From contig NC_089274.1 of NCBI RefSeq assembly GCF_963678975.1, positions 30,505,053-30,569,052 on the forward strand: DNA of 64,000 nt, in the 5' to 3' direction. The translations under genes were made by a program, and so were the position numbers. The DNA is from Dysidea avara. Its lineage: Eukaryota > Porifera > Demospongiae > Dictyoceratida > Dysideidae. Within the stretch, counting starts at the first letter, position 1. The number at the start of each line of letters is the position of its first letter. Below are positions 47,390-59,404 of this stretch, piece after piece. Below the pieces are notes generated by a model, which searched no databases, was not told the DNA's origin, and saw nothing but the letters and a program-made list of their open reading frames with translations.

Positions 47390-48663
47390 CTTTACAACAT
47401 ATTCGGAGTAGAATACGTATTTCTGATTACTATAGCGCAGCACACAGTGAATGTGTAAATAGGTGTTGATAACCTTGGTTGCCAATCCCGGGTACGAAGA
47501 ATATAATATCTATGATACCAAGAAGAAATACATAGCTTAGTGCCCTTTCTGAAAGGATTATCACAGCGATTTAGTGATAACACATGTGTGTTTTTATAAG
47601 CGATTTATCTGGTGCAACATGGTGCCACAATGGTGATGGATACCCATATTGTGCCTCAGACTGCTGTACACGCGACAAATTTCTTTAACGGGGTGGCAGC
47701 ATAAGTTATTTCACTTCAAGAATAGCGAAATACAACAGACACGCATGTGCAATCACACTACACATTTCACACGAAATTGCAAGAAGTGTTAAATTCCCTG
47801 TAAAAGGGAGCACTTTGTATGGACATCTGTAACAGTATTGCTATGCAATTATAGGTTAGGCCAAAATGTCATCGACTACTTTGTTGAGGTGAAAGGATTT
47901 CTTGTGTTGCTGCCTTTTCTACAGATAGGCTAGTTGCTGCTGAATTCATGAAGGGCACAACAAATGCAAACACTTTTTTGATTTTGTTAGAGAGAGCGTT
48001 GTACCTAACATGACCCCATTTGATAGTTCAAGTCCATTGTTTATTATTTATGGACAGATGTTCTATTCACCACGTATAAGCAGTGGTAAGTTTGTCTCAA
48101 TCTTCTAAGATTCTTGTTGTGTTTCTTCCTCCTTACAGTGCTGATTACAATCCAGTACAAGGAGCTTTCAGTTATGTGAAGTATCAAATAATACAGTAGT
48201 ACTTTTAAGTAGGGATTGCCCCTAAAATGACGTGCGTCGCCTATAATGATGTACATCGCCTAACTTTAAAATCATCCTAGAGACATCTTATGTGAATAGT
48301 ATTAGTCCATCTAACATCATTTACAGCATGAAAACACTTACAGGTGGCCAGATATAGCATTTAAAAAAATACTGAAACTCGAATTGCTTGCCTTCCTGAC
48401 TACAGTCGCAAAGCTGTAGGACAAACAAAGCAGGACATGAATGCCATTTTACACCACAATATAGTGAGCTCACCAGTGGGATGTGCCTGACGATAATTGA
48501 CATAACTGGGGTGCGTGGTGCCATTTCTTTCTTTTAATGCGTTATGCATGGATTGCAAATGTGCTTTTCGAACAGCTCTTGATTTGTAATGCTGTGTAAC
48601 GGGTTGAACAAAGCTGACAATGAAGTATAATGGGATACTTCACTTTTCAGATGATAATTGATA
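47390..48663. other. No gene seen
   Basis: No domain in any frame. A stretch of about 30 bp (ACGAAATTGCAAGAAGTGTT, about 47770) recurs at about 49838, suggesting a dispersed repeat. AGAATATAATATCTATGAT near 47497 also occurs near 44660. Confidence 0.35.
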
Positions 48664-48865
48664 TACCATATAGAGGGAAACTTTGGCAAATTTTGTGATT
48701 TGCTACAAATTTGTCAACGTTTTAACCCACCAATTACTCGAGGCACCTCACATTAGAATCTTTATAGCTAAACACTGAGCTTGAATTTGCCAAAGTTTAT
48801 TTAGCCAAATGCAGTTTAGCTTGTTATTCGCCAAAGTTTACCTGCCAAAGTTCCTCAATATGGTG
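48664..48865. mobile_element. MITE related to 45671-46222 (short)
   Basis: Left TACCATATAGAGGGAAACTT and, in inverse at the right, AAGTTCCTCAATATGGT, with TTTGGCAAATT / ATTCGCCAAAG subterminal inverted copies. A shorter, diverged relative of the 45671 element. Confidence 0.65.
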
Positions 48866-48939
48866 CTGGGCGTGGCACTATTTCTTTCTTTTGGTATCAT
48901 AATTATTATTTACAAAACAAATTTAACAAACAATTACAC

Positions 48940-49208
48940 AAAAAAACTTGGAATTTTCAACTAGAGTAGGGGCCATAGCACATCGAAGTACTGAAATAAG
49001 CTGGGAGTAGTGCACGATATTAGATCACAGGAAAAACAATAAGAAGTGTTATATCCCTACTGTGTATTTACGTTATGGTATCTTGGGATATAAATAACAC
49101 TTCTTATTGTTTTCCAGTGATTTAATATCGTGCACTACTTCAGCTTGTTTCAGCACTTTTTATCGATGTGCTATGTCCCTACTCTAGTTGAAAATTCCCA
49201 AAAAAATT
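48940..49208. repeat. Foldback, arms of about 110 bp
   Basis: The left arm from GGAATTTTCAACTAGAGTAG through GTGCACGATATTA and AACAATAAGAAGTGTTAT is matched in inverse by the right arm ending CTACTCTAGTTGAAAATTCC. The spacer is about 30 bp. A MITE or foldback element of unknown class. Confidence 0.85.
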
Positions 49209-49972
49209 TGTGTACAGTACTTGCACTGTAAAAAGTACTGGGTAGCAGAAACTTCACGATAGGTTTGAGACTCCACCCATTAGTAATGTTGGTAGGAAAG
49301 TAGCAACAACTCGTATGAGCTTTAGTTGACTGACTCACTACTTTTTATCATTTGGATCCTTACTTCATATTTAAAATCAATAATTTAATGTACTATTTAT
49401 TTGAAGAGACTTGAGGGTCTATTGCAAACATTACCAGACAAACACTCGTAATAAAGTAAGCCCTACAGTATGCATTACTGTAGGTCTGACTTTATCTATG
49501 AATATGCTAAGTCAGCGATATAACTGATTTAGCATCTTTATGGATTAACCACTGTGGCTACTCATAGTGATGTTTACAGCACATTGTCATGTAACCTACA
49601 TGATGTGGGGCTCAAATGAATAGCCGAATATTCGGATTAATATTCGTTTGCATTGCATCAGAATATATACACAGGTTCTAATAGTTCTTGTGTGTGAACA
49701 AAGTTAAAGCGGAAGTCACATACGGTTTGAAGTTCTAAAATGAACTGATTTGATTGGCCGAAATCTTGTGCACATGATTTCGCTTGTTGTTGCATAAAAA
49801 CTACAGTATTAGAACCTGCGTACGTATTCACACTTACGAAATTGCAAGAAGTGTTAAATTCCCTGTATAAAGCACTAGAAGCAGTATCTATACTTCACGC
49901 AGAAAGTGATCGATATATGTATTGTGCCTGCTCTTCATGCAAGTGATGAGCACTATATTATATTTGTTGTAC
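49209..49972. other. No gene seen
   Basis: No domain. Contains ATTCGGATTAATATTCG and the second copy of the repeat at 47770. Confidence 0.35.
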
Positions 49973-50705
49973 TTAAGGTTACGGGATACTGTAAACCCCA
50001 CATGTACACTATCAATCATTTTTCATGATTAGGGGTTTGACTTTTCTTAATGCATTGTTATCAAATATTTATGCATTCTTAACTTCTCATTAATCGACAT
50101 GAAATTCAAATGTTGTTATGGAAACATGAATCCCCATGCCAATTAGTGAAAACTATGAACCAAAAATCAGACCAATGAAGAGCCATGAGAACTTACTAAC
50201 AATTCTAAGGTTTGAAGAACATCACTTGTGAGGGACTGACAAGAGGATTTGTAAATAATGCGTATAGTTGTTGAAACATGACTACAATATGGCCTAAAGC
50301 AAGACACTATGGTCACAAAATTTATTTTTATATTGATATCACAAGCACTAGAAACATTATTTCTAACAAAAGGCTCCGTCAGGACCTAGACAAGAAGCCA
50401 AACTAGTAGTCTGTTTATACAAAATGTTAACAACTAGTTTGACAGTCCTGATTTTTGGTTCAGGAAAATATCGCCATTAGTCAGCAAAAAAGTGCATTAG
50501 TCAGCAAAAAAGTGCTAAGTGTGTTGCATTTATGTTATCATGTATTGTTATGTGTGTTTTCTTGTACCTTGTACCTGTCCAGTCAGCACACTATGATTCT
50601 CCCAACAATTTAAGCCTGTTACCAGCTGATACACAACACAACAACACCAAGCAATTACGCAATAAAATTTATGTTTGACAGTCACTCAGTATCCCATAAC
50701 CTTAA
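49973..50705. mobile_element. MITE with TTAAGGTTACGGGATACT ends
   Basis: TTAAGGTTACGGGATACT at 49973 and its inverse AGTATCCCATAACCTTAA at 50688 close a 733-bp element. The outermost TTAA on each side may be the target duplication, as in the nested element at 37451. Non-coding. Confidence 0.75.
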
Positions 50706-51177
50706 TTAATCATACATATACTATACAATCTAGTATCCATGTCTGTAATCCATTTAGTTCACCAACTATAGCACTAATTGGTACAGCACATAGCATACTA
50801 TACATGCATGCATCTGTACAACTATATTCGTAAAACAAATGAAGTGTACATATGTAAAATATGGAGTTAGTTTGTACATCCATATGATTTATCAGCATAA
50901 TAAATAGTGAATTTGCATTAAAGGGCATTAAAGCGGTTCCGGATAAAATGTCACTAAATGGACTTTGCTGCCTACACTATGTAGGGGAGATTTAGTGTCA
51001 CAAGGCATTAAATCTTTCCCACATATGTGTGAAACTGGGCATTAAGGTTAAATATTGTTGCTCCCCCCAGAGTATTTAATGCATGCAGGCACTAAATCTT
51101 CCCTACAGTACGATAGAACAGATTTAATGCTGGGCACACTAAATGTTAAGCAAAACTTATCTTTTGCAAATTATACA
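50706..51177. other. No gene seen
   Basis: Includes several copies of a GCATTAAA/TTTAGTGC-type motif at about 50930-51145, an unclassified low-order repeat. Confidence 0.35.
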
Positions 51178-51564
51178 TACCGTATTGCCTTGAATTACGG
51201 CCAATCTTGTATAAACAACTAGTCGCTGGGGGTATACAGCATCGTAACAAAAAAAAGCCGGGTCTCGAATAAACACCTGGTCTCAAATAAACGTCTAGTG
51301 CAGTCATTATTTTTAACAATTCTGGGCGGTGTTATAAACGATGAAGTGAAAAACGTTTATAGCTCCTTTCAAGCTTGAATCTGTGAAATATGCTGAGGGA
51401 AACATCAAGGAGAGTCCAGGAGAGTATAGCAGCAAGGTATGAAGTTGACTTGTGAATGCTGATCAGGTATATAAACACCTGTCTCGTATAGTCGCCAGTC
51501 TTGTTTAGTAACCAGTTGCTTGAAATAAATAAATGCCTGAGCCATAATTTGAGACAATACGGTA
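51178..51564. mobile_element. MITE with TACCGTATTG ends
   Basis: Left TACCGTATTGCCTTGAATTA; right, read inward, TACCGTATTGTCTCAAATTA. Subterminal AAATAAACRYCTGG-type copies occur on both sides. TA is the presumed target. 387 bp, non-coding. Confidence 0.75.
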
Positions 51565-52679
51565 CTCTATAGTAATTATAGTTCATTTACCTTGTAACAG
51601 TTCTGCATAGCATGCTATGGCAATGGATAAACAGCAGTCGAGAAAGCATTAAATAGGACAAGCACACAACCAATCACCCTAGAACGATCTACCTTTGCTA
51701 AACATACTTACCTACACTCCTTGGTACAAACCTGAATAATTTTGAAATTCATTATAAAGACAAAAACACAACCACTGGACTCACTTAACTCAATATTGTT
51801 CCTCTAATAAATTCAGTTGGATGCACATGACGCGAAGGCCAGTACATGTACCAACGTGACAGCCTACCCATAGGGCATGTACAAACAGTGCCATAGCCAG
51901 CACTCAGAGCAGAGTGCATGCTGGTGGAAATGATATGCATGCATACACAAGCAAGGAAATTTAACTGGCATCAGAAAATCACAATACTAAAATGCAGTAT
52001 ACACAAAAAGTGTATTTTCTGTCAGTTGAATGTAATGAATTAGACAGAAAACAAGCTCCCACATGAATACTATTGGTGGTCACGTGAGCCTCTCTCACGT
52101 GACGTAAAGGTTTATAAGGCTTAGTTAGGTGTGATTATTCATTCTAAGCCACGTGTTAAGGCTAGTGGGGTACCTACCCACCCTCCCTAGTGTGATGGTG
52201 TTAAAAATGCAAAGATTTTAATATATTTTCTTCCTTGACTATTTATAGAGTATAGATAGATTTGCTGATGATAATGGACAAGAGACATGCTGGCATTTTA
52301 AACTGATTTATTGGTGCATACACACTCATGAGAGTGGAGCAAATTTTGGCTGGTAGGCAAAAAAAGAAAGTGCCTGCCAGGTTTCTTCCTGCGGCTGTTT
52401 TGGACTGGGCAGTCTCAAATTTATTATTTCGCTCTTATCATTAGTTGTTGCTAAGCCCCCACACTCCAGTTGTACATTCCTAGGTAAATGTTGTATGCAG
52501 TAAGTGTGCAGTTAACAGTTTGAAAAACAGTAGCCCACGCTTAGTGGTGTACAACCCAGTGTTCGTGTGTTGTGGGTGGTAAGGGTAATAGTATGGTGAG
52601 GAAGCAAAACAAGTGAGCTCTCTGAAGGTGACTCAGTCAAGAATTGAGGCTACACATGACAAGGTGGTGAAGGCCAGCA
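51565..52679. other. No gene seen
   Basis: No domain. A segment near 52055-52110 (AAGCTCCCACATGAAT, CACGTGA) recurs in inverse near 63750-63830, suggesting another dispersed repeat. Confidence 0.35.
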
Positions 52680-52825
52680 CAATCAACATATGATCCCAAA
52701 TCAAGGCAATTTGCTGGTAGCTAAGTACTGGTACATCAGTGGTGTGGCAATACAATCAACATATGATCCCAAATCAAGGCAATTTGCTGGTAGCTAAGTA
52801 CTGGTACATCAGTGGTGTGGCAACA
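52680..52825 (+). repeat. 73-bp tandem duplication
   Basis: Two almost identical units starting CAATCAACATATGATCCCAA and ending GTGGTGTGGCAA, at 52680-52752 and 52753-52825. A diverged relative (ATCCCAATCAAGTCAATATG) lies at about 53886-53975. Confidence 0.9.
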
Positions 52826-52861
52826 TCACATTGATGTGTACACACCATGTGCATGCACAAC

Positions 52862-53558
52862 TAGAGATGGACCGATACCACTTTTTACCGATATTTCCGA
52901 TACGAGTATTTGTACTGAAATTATTTGCCGATACCGATGCCGATACCGATACTATACATTGAAGCCTAGACAAGTTTATTATAGAAATTTCATTGTTGTG
53001 ATACATAGCTAGCTATTAAAATATCACAGTAATTGATTGATCTCAAGTTTTAAAATATAAAATATTCATTGTATAACAGCTAAACATGATAAACATCATT
53101 GTGGATTACTAATTTCTTGATTTGAGGTAGTTTTCTTGTAAGCTTATTGATAAGGCAATTAATTGCGTGGGCGGCCGATAATTGTACAATGTTTGTTACA
53201 GCTTTTCAACCAAACTTTTTCATGAAAAAGCAAGCCAATTAGTCATAAACTTATTTCTTGGGGAACAACTGCACTACCATTTAATTACAAAGGATTCACG
53301 TGCTCTAATATATTAGAATACACACGGAGCAATTGCAGCAATACTTGGAAAAGAGTAACAAAGGCTTCGTTTTGCTACTTTGTTAAGTTACTGATTAGCT
53401 CAACTAAGTTATTAGCTACTGGAAACTTAGCTAGAGATGGTTTAATAAAGTGGTGAGTGTCTACTGTGGCATCTGTACCTTGTATTACCGATACCGATAC
53501 CGATACCACTGGTATCGGCATCGATACCGATACTGGTATCGGTATCGGTCCACCTTTA
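52862..53558 (-). mobile_element. hAT-like MITE with TATCGG ends, copy 2
   Basis: Inverted, nearly identical copy of 15154-15848. Ends TAGAGATGGACCGATACC and, read inward from the right, TAAAGGTGGACCGATACC. The perfect 8-bp duplication TGCACAAC (52854-52861 and 53559-53566) differs from that of copy 1, so the two insertions were independent. Non-coding; short frames inside are artefacts. Confidence 0.92.
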
Positions 53559-53566
53559 TGCACAAC

Positions 53567-56500
53567 ATACTGGAGATAACACAACTGGAGATAACACAAC
53601 TGGAGATACACATAAAGCAGTAATTTATGCAGAAATGTGTTATGGCAACAGTGGTGGTAGAAAATCATTCTATTAGCAAGCCAGTTGAAGGATTCAGATG
53701 AAGCTATCATGCAGCAACTTGGAACTCACTGTGCCCAGCTACAAATAATCTGTAATATGAATCAATGATTCTTAATTAGCTACTTTGCAATGTAGTTGTT
53801 ACACGTCTCTGAAGATGACTCATGATGAAGTGAGGCAATGCTCAACAAGGTGGTGAAGAGGAGCTGAAAGCACAACTGGAAATGATCCCAATCAAGTCAA
53901 TATGGCAAAACATACTCTGTTGTATAACTAGAGGCCGCTGGTATCACTGTATGTGCAAGTAAATCAGTGGTGTGGCATTGGCACAGTGATTACAGGCATA
54001 CACAACATACAGGAGATAGTAGCTTGTTGTTCACAACCCCATCAGCCGGTTACTCACGTCTGGAGTGTATATGCTCGATACAAATAAGCTACAAACAATA
54101 CTAATATATCTATAATCTTGCTGTTTACGTGTAAAGTGGCTTCGGCTCTCCTACAACAATCTGTTGATGGTCTGGAATTCAGCATGGGTGTGCTTTGTAA
54201 TGAGTATTATATAGAATTACATGTCCATTTAAGTCATCAGGCATAATCATTATACGTCTGTACTTTGTTCACATTAGTACATGTCTGTAGGCCTCATAGT
54301 TTTCGAGAACATTATTTAATTATGACATATACCACTTTAGCATAGGCGTTCAAAGGCACCACTCGGTGTTTAACTCGCATAATTCCCAGGCAATATCATA
54401 GGAAAAGCGGTTTGCCAACGATTTTGATACCCAGCCAGTTCAAAGAAACAATGCGCTTTGACGCGTTATATTGAGGAACATAGAGCTTTGTATTGTGGGA
54501 CTAATTTTTGTAGTGATTGCTAAGCTGAGTATATTTGCTAAGATAGACTAGTTGGTTGTTACTAAAGGATAATGAAGGCACAAAATAATTGTTTGGGCGA
54601 TCATGGATGCGTATTTCTACCCACCACGTATCAGCCTTTGAACAGACCACGGAGCAGCAAAGCTACTACTACTACTATTACGTTGAAATAGGTTAGTAAC
54701 CTACAGTCCTAAGTACTTAACTTAATATAATAACTTACTTACTGTCCCAATAGCGAAGTAACTTAGTACAAAAATGATAACAATATAAACTCCTTCCCAC
54801 AATAGCAAGTTTTCTAACATTGCGTGTTAAAGCATAGTAATGTATCAATGATGTTTTAACGTATGGATAGCGTTCTGATGGTTATTAGCCTACGTTATTA
54901 ATTGAATTCGTCCCGTTTTGCAACTGAATTCGTCCCATTTTGCAACTGAATTTGTCCCTTTTGCAACTGCAGTGAAAGAATGGCAGCTGGAGAAAACACA
55001 AAAACATGGTGTAGCAGCTGCTACAAGAACTTGTTTAAGTACAACAGCAGTAAACAACTCTTTATAAGGCAATAATTCTTCCTCTACAGCCTATCCAGCA
55101 ACATTCCAAACTTGCCATTCTATCAGCTTCACATACTACCAGCTCCAATTATCTTCTAGCTCCAATTACCTTCTAGCGTGTCTCAAGTGTAACTATCGAT
55201 GGCGTAAATAATTCATCTCTTAATGAACGGTTGATTTCTTGGAGCCGTTTTGTTTATGATGAATTGTAATGCAAACGCGATGAATTCTATTGCAAAACCG
55301 ACGAATTCAATTGCAAACGGGACAAATTCAATCACAAAGGCGACGAATTCAATTGCAAAAACCTGTAAAACCACAATCGATCTTCAAATGCTACTGTATA
55401 AAACAAACGGGATGAGTTCTCAGTAGTTCTTTCACCTATTAGGTGAGTACGCCCCAAGTTATATATATCACTAATACCACAGCTGCTTGGTATTTGCTGA
55501 TAATATATACCCGCAGACCTCGGGCTTTGGGTGTATATATAAGAAAATCCCTCGTAGCCGTGGTATAACTATTAATTAAATTTATTTGCATTTCTTAGTA
55601 CTTGGTTGTGTAATATTTACTCCATAATAGTGTCAAGCACTGAAGGTCTGACAGCAAGTTGTGCTGCAGCATTTCAGACCTTGACCTAGTAAGCACTTCA
55701 ATTGCAATTTGCTGAACATTCTTACGAGCAAATCTCCATATCTTTTAATGGTCGACAAATGGCACTCTTGGAAACCCTGAGACACCTTGAATCCTCTGAC
55801 TACAACTTCAAACAAGTATCTGTCTGGATACTCTAGTGCATACTCTATATCACATAAGTTTCCAACTGCTGTCTTGTATGACCTTGATTTGCAACACATT
55901 TAGGGTCAACAACATCTGTTTCCTTTAAGTGTTTGTAAATCCTATACATTGACACATCCAATCTCTCTATTTTAACAAAATTAATTAGAGAGACTGCCAC
56001 ACAATTCACGAACACATATCTTTACTGCAAGGTGTTGCTGGGCATGCACAGTTTGCTGACAGATACATAGATGCCATATAGCAGGTATTTATGTTCACAT
56101 GACCTACACAGAAAATTTCATGGATATTAATTCTGCAATTGACTGTAGCTAGATAGTCTGGAGATACTTTCCCCTTCACATGAAGAATATTTGGTCATTC
56201 TATCATTGCTAACAATAAAATGTAATTTTAAAATGGTGTCACAACAATAACAGCGAGACTAGCATGCTCAACAAACATACAGCAGTTTCACCTTTTTATG
56301 CACTTAATAAACGTGTGGCAAAACCCCAATACCACAATACAAAATAGTTTCGTTTTGTGATCCTTTGCCACAATAGAATCATGGACAGCAACTTTACCAC
56401 AGTAAAACAATCATTTATCATTGGGCATTAACATACTAAAAGGACGACAGTGTAGCTAGACGGCGACTTTCTATACCTCTTGCAAAATATCACAAATACA

Positions 56501-56893
56501 TGGCTCTCAATACAATTTGTCTCGCAATTTGTTCACGTTATGTTCTTGGCAACTCCCAACCACATTTATCGAATTACGTTCTGTTAAATGCCCACCCTCA
56601 TCTTTTTCTTAAGTCAATATCAGCTTATGCAAACACCATTCAGAGAATTTGCTGTACATATATTATTTACTGTAAACTCAATTCACTTCCTACCTTCATG
56701 TATAAATTTTATGCATATAAGTTCACATAGGCTATAAATAGTCACTGTCACACACACAAAAAAAATCGTACTTTTCTGAAAAAGTCATGTTTTCTGTTGA
56801 ATTATAGGCTGAATCTACTTCTCTCACAGTGAAATCTACGCGTAAATTATTGTCAGCCATATTGACATACCTATTGCTATAGAAACTATTTTC
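53567..56893. other. Gene-free region with short repeats
   Basis: Short tandem AACACAACTGGAGAT units at about 53575-53605. GAATTCGTC-type units at 54899-54969 are answered in inverse by GACGAATTCAATTGCAAA units at 55269-55360. An imperfect hairpin (TACCACAGCTGC ... GTAGCCGTGGTA) lies at about 55473-55565. A reverse SINE-like fragment (CACTGAAGGTCTGACAGCA) sits at about 55637. The frame 55633-55899 (minus) overlaps that fragment and has no domain. Confidence 0.4.
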
Positions 56894-56956
56894 AACCAAT
56901 CACCATCGCGCAAACAGACGCTCTGTAAAATTTAAATATTTCCTTTTTAAAGCGCG
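56894..56956 (+). promoter_or_regulatory. Putative cyclin B promoter elements
   Basis: AACCAATCA (CCAAT box, 56894-56902) lies about 145 bp upstream of the cyclin B ATG. TTTTTAAAGCGCG (56944-56956) follows; it combines a CHR-like TTTAAA with an E2F-like GCGCG core. CCAAT plus CHR/E2F is the usual layout of G2/M cell-cycle promoters in animals. The sites are seen in the sequence; the regulatory role is inferred. Confidence 0.5.
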
Positions 56957-57046
56957 TGGTCTCATAAAAGTAGTTTCTGCTGTTGATCTTATTATTCTGT
57001 GTGATTATTTGAAGTTGATCTAGAGTGATTTTTCAACCGCTAAAGA

Positions 57047-58434
57047 ATGGCTACTCTTAGGGCTAGAAATTTACAAGTAAGACTATTGAGATGGTTGAAA
57101 TTGAATACTTATGTTGTTGCATTCGTAGATGGAAGGTGAAACGAAGAAAGTCTTCAAGAAGCCAACTGCTCATCCTCGCCCAGCATTAGGAAACATCATC
57201 AACAAAGTTCGGGAGCCGCAGGCTGTAGAGGTAAGATTAATAACGACGCCTGTTCATTGCCGTACAGTGATGTTCTGTTCTAGAAGAAGAATCATTTGAA
57301 GATTGCAGAACCTCCAGCGGTTACCCACGATGTTCCAGACCCGATTACAGCGTCACCAGAAGCTATGGACATGGCAGAAGCTTTCTCAGAACTCAACATC
57401 GACGATATCGACAATAACGACTTCGACAACCCACAACTTTGCGCAGAATATGTCAAAGAAATCTACAAGTACATTAGGGAACAAGAGGTGATGTTTTTAA
57501 GATCAATCTCTGTAAACTAAATTGTTATTCATCCTTAGTTGAACTACCAAGTAGATCCAAACTACATGAAGAGACAACCTGAGATTAATGAAAAGATGAG
57601 AGCCATTTTGATTGATTGGCTCATCCAAGTTCACATCAGATTTGGTTTACTAGCAGAAACTCTCTACCTGACCGTGTCCATCATTGACAGATACTTATCA
57701 GTGTGTTACGTTCTGTGTGAGTTGAGGTTTCATCTTCCTTTTCCAGGTCCACGCAGTAAAGAAATGCGATCTACAGCTTGTTGGAGTTACAGCAATGCTC
57801 ATAGCCAGCAAATATGAAGAGATGTATGCCCCAGAAGTTAGAGACTTTGTTTACATCACAGATAACACCTACTCAAGTGAAAGGATTAGGAAAATGGAAG
57901 TTGAGATGTTAAAGGAACTGAACTACATGTTTGGCAATCCACTATGCCTTCATTTTTTAAGAAGAAATTCCAAAGCTGGAGAGGTCAATTTGGTGATTCA
58001 CATAAGAAAATACATTTTTTGTGTCTATTGTAGGTGACACCTGAAATTCACACGATGGCCAAGTTTCTCATGGAACTATGCCTAGTAGATTATTCAATGT
58101 TGAAATATCCACCATCAATGATAGCAGCAAGTGCTCTGTATCTGTCGATAAAGCTTTATGAGATCACGACATGGGTAAGCAGTGGTTAGGGCAGATAATT
58201 AATATAGTATTTTTCTTCAATTGGTAGACTCCTAACCTAAAGCACTACAGTACTTACAATGATACAGAACTGACAAGCTGCATAGAGAGAATGGCTGTGC
58301 TGGTGAGCAAGATGGAGGCATCAAAGCACAAAGCTGTTAAGGACAAGTACAGCTCAAGCAAGTTTTTGCGCATCTCAAAGGAGGCATCACTACGAGGAGA
58401 TATTATTAAGAAGTTGGCAAGAGCAGAGAACTAA
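57047..58434 (+). CDS. CCNB: G2/mitotic cyclin B
   Basis: Regulatory subunit of CDK1 that drives entry into mitosis. Seven exons: 57047-57076, 57129-57230, 57284-57487, 57539-57700, 57747-57983, 58034-58174 and 58228-58434. They join to a 360-residue protein with no stop until TAA at 58432. All six introns are 46-53 bp, GT-AG and phase 0. The N-terminus has a destruction box, RPALGNIIN (about residues 26-34), for APC/C-mediated degradation. The first cyclin box carries [13 protein letters not shown] and [11 protein letters not shown], then [15 protein letters not shown]; the B-type hallmark FLRRNSKAG leads into the C-terminal cyclin box ([20 protein letters not shown]). The ATG choice follows from the ten-codon first exon joined in frame by a GTAAG donor; a second ATG starts exon 2 at 57129. 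Slightly shorter than vertebrate cyclin B1. No sign of decay. Confidence 0.95.
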
Positions 58435-59089
58435 CATTATAAACCACTAAATAAGTATCAATTTCTTTATTATCTACAAGATTTTAATTTGGCTGAATGT
58501 ACTGGTTGCTATATAGTATGTGGCTCATATAATAGCCACCTTTGGGTAGTACCTGTAGGGTTTTACCTATGGTTATTAACCAGTCAATTAGGGTATCCTA
58601 GCTAGAGGTGTGGCTGTGATTACCCATGGAAGAGGTATCCATTCACTAGACTACCCTAGTTTTTGTTGTGCCTCTTAAAATAATTATCGTTTAGGCGTGG
58701 TTATGGGTTATGAGACTTTAACATGGGCGCGCCCCAACTCACGTGAGTTGTGTACCTCATGCTCAACCGTGTTTCTCCGCGTAACAAAACATACGAGTGA
58801 CCTTTTGGTGATTATCAGTGATCAGGGATTACGATTTAACCATGGCCAGGATGGGTATCTAGATCACAAGATGGTATATATCTGTTTACCAGATAGCGCT
58901 GAGCTGGCTTGATAGTTTCAATATGGAAGGTACATAACTGGTTTATGTGAGGGTTTATGTCACTGGCACAGTACATGTGTGCACCAAGCAAGGGTCCGTC
59001 ACGACCCTAGAATCCTGCACGAGATTCCGAATCCCATGAAATTTCAGGCAAGATTCCCCCAAGATTCCAGATTCCAAGCAAAATTCCAG
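58435..59089. other. Cyclin B downstream region
   Basis: No second gene recognised. AAATAAG shortly after the stop (about 58449) might serve as a weak polyadenylation signal. The frame 58697-58912 shows no domain. Confidence 0.35.
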
Positions 59090-59152
59090 TAGTCTCGTGC
59101 CCAGACCACTTTTTTTCTTTTTGTGTGGGGGCGAAGAAAAAAAGAGTCTGGT
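59090..59152. mobile_element. MULE-like family, truncated copy
   Basis: Starts TAGTCTCGTGCCCAGACC like the elements at 12063 and 19454. It then forms a hairpin, ACTTTTTTTCTTTTTG / CGAAGAAAAAAAGAGT, equivalent to their inner arms. The outer right end is missing, so no target duplication can be read. Confidence 0.5.
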
Positions 59153-59158
59153 GGATCA

Positions 59159-59404
59159 CCAATACGTTTTTTGTGCAGCCGGATCTACAACTTTTGGGGA
59201 TCGTTGATTAGTGGTGATGAATAGCAAAGGCTTGTTAACGAAGCAACAATAGGAAATACAGCGTACGTACCCAAAGATGCAGCCTTGCCAAGCAAACGCG
59301 CGCCATATTCCTATTGTTGCTTTGTTAAAAGGCCTTTGCTATTCATCACCACAAATCAACCATCCCCAAAAGTTGTAGATCCGGCTACACAAAAAATGTA
59401 TTGG
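59159..59404. repeat. Foldback, arms of about 95 bp
   Basis: CAATACGTTTTTTGTGCAGC ... GGATCTACAACTTTTGGGGA ... GATGAATAGCAAAGGC on the left is matched in inverse on the right (GCCTTTGCTATTCATC ... TCCCCAAAAGTTGTAGATCC ... ATGTATTGG). Arms are about 93% identical; the spacer of about 55 bp contains CGTACGTAC. Confidence 0.9.
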
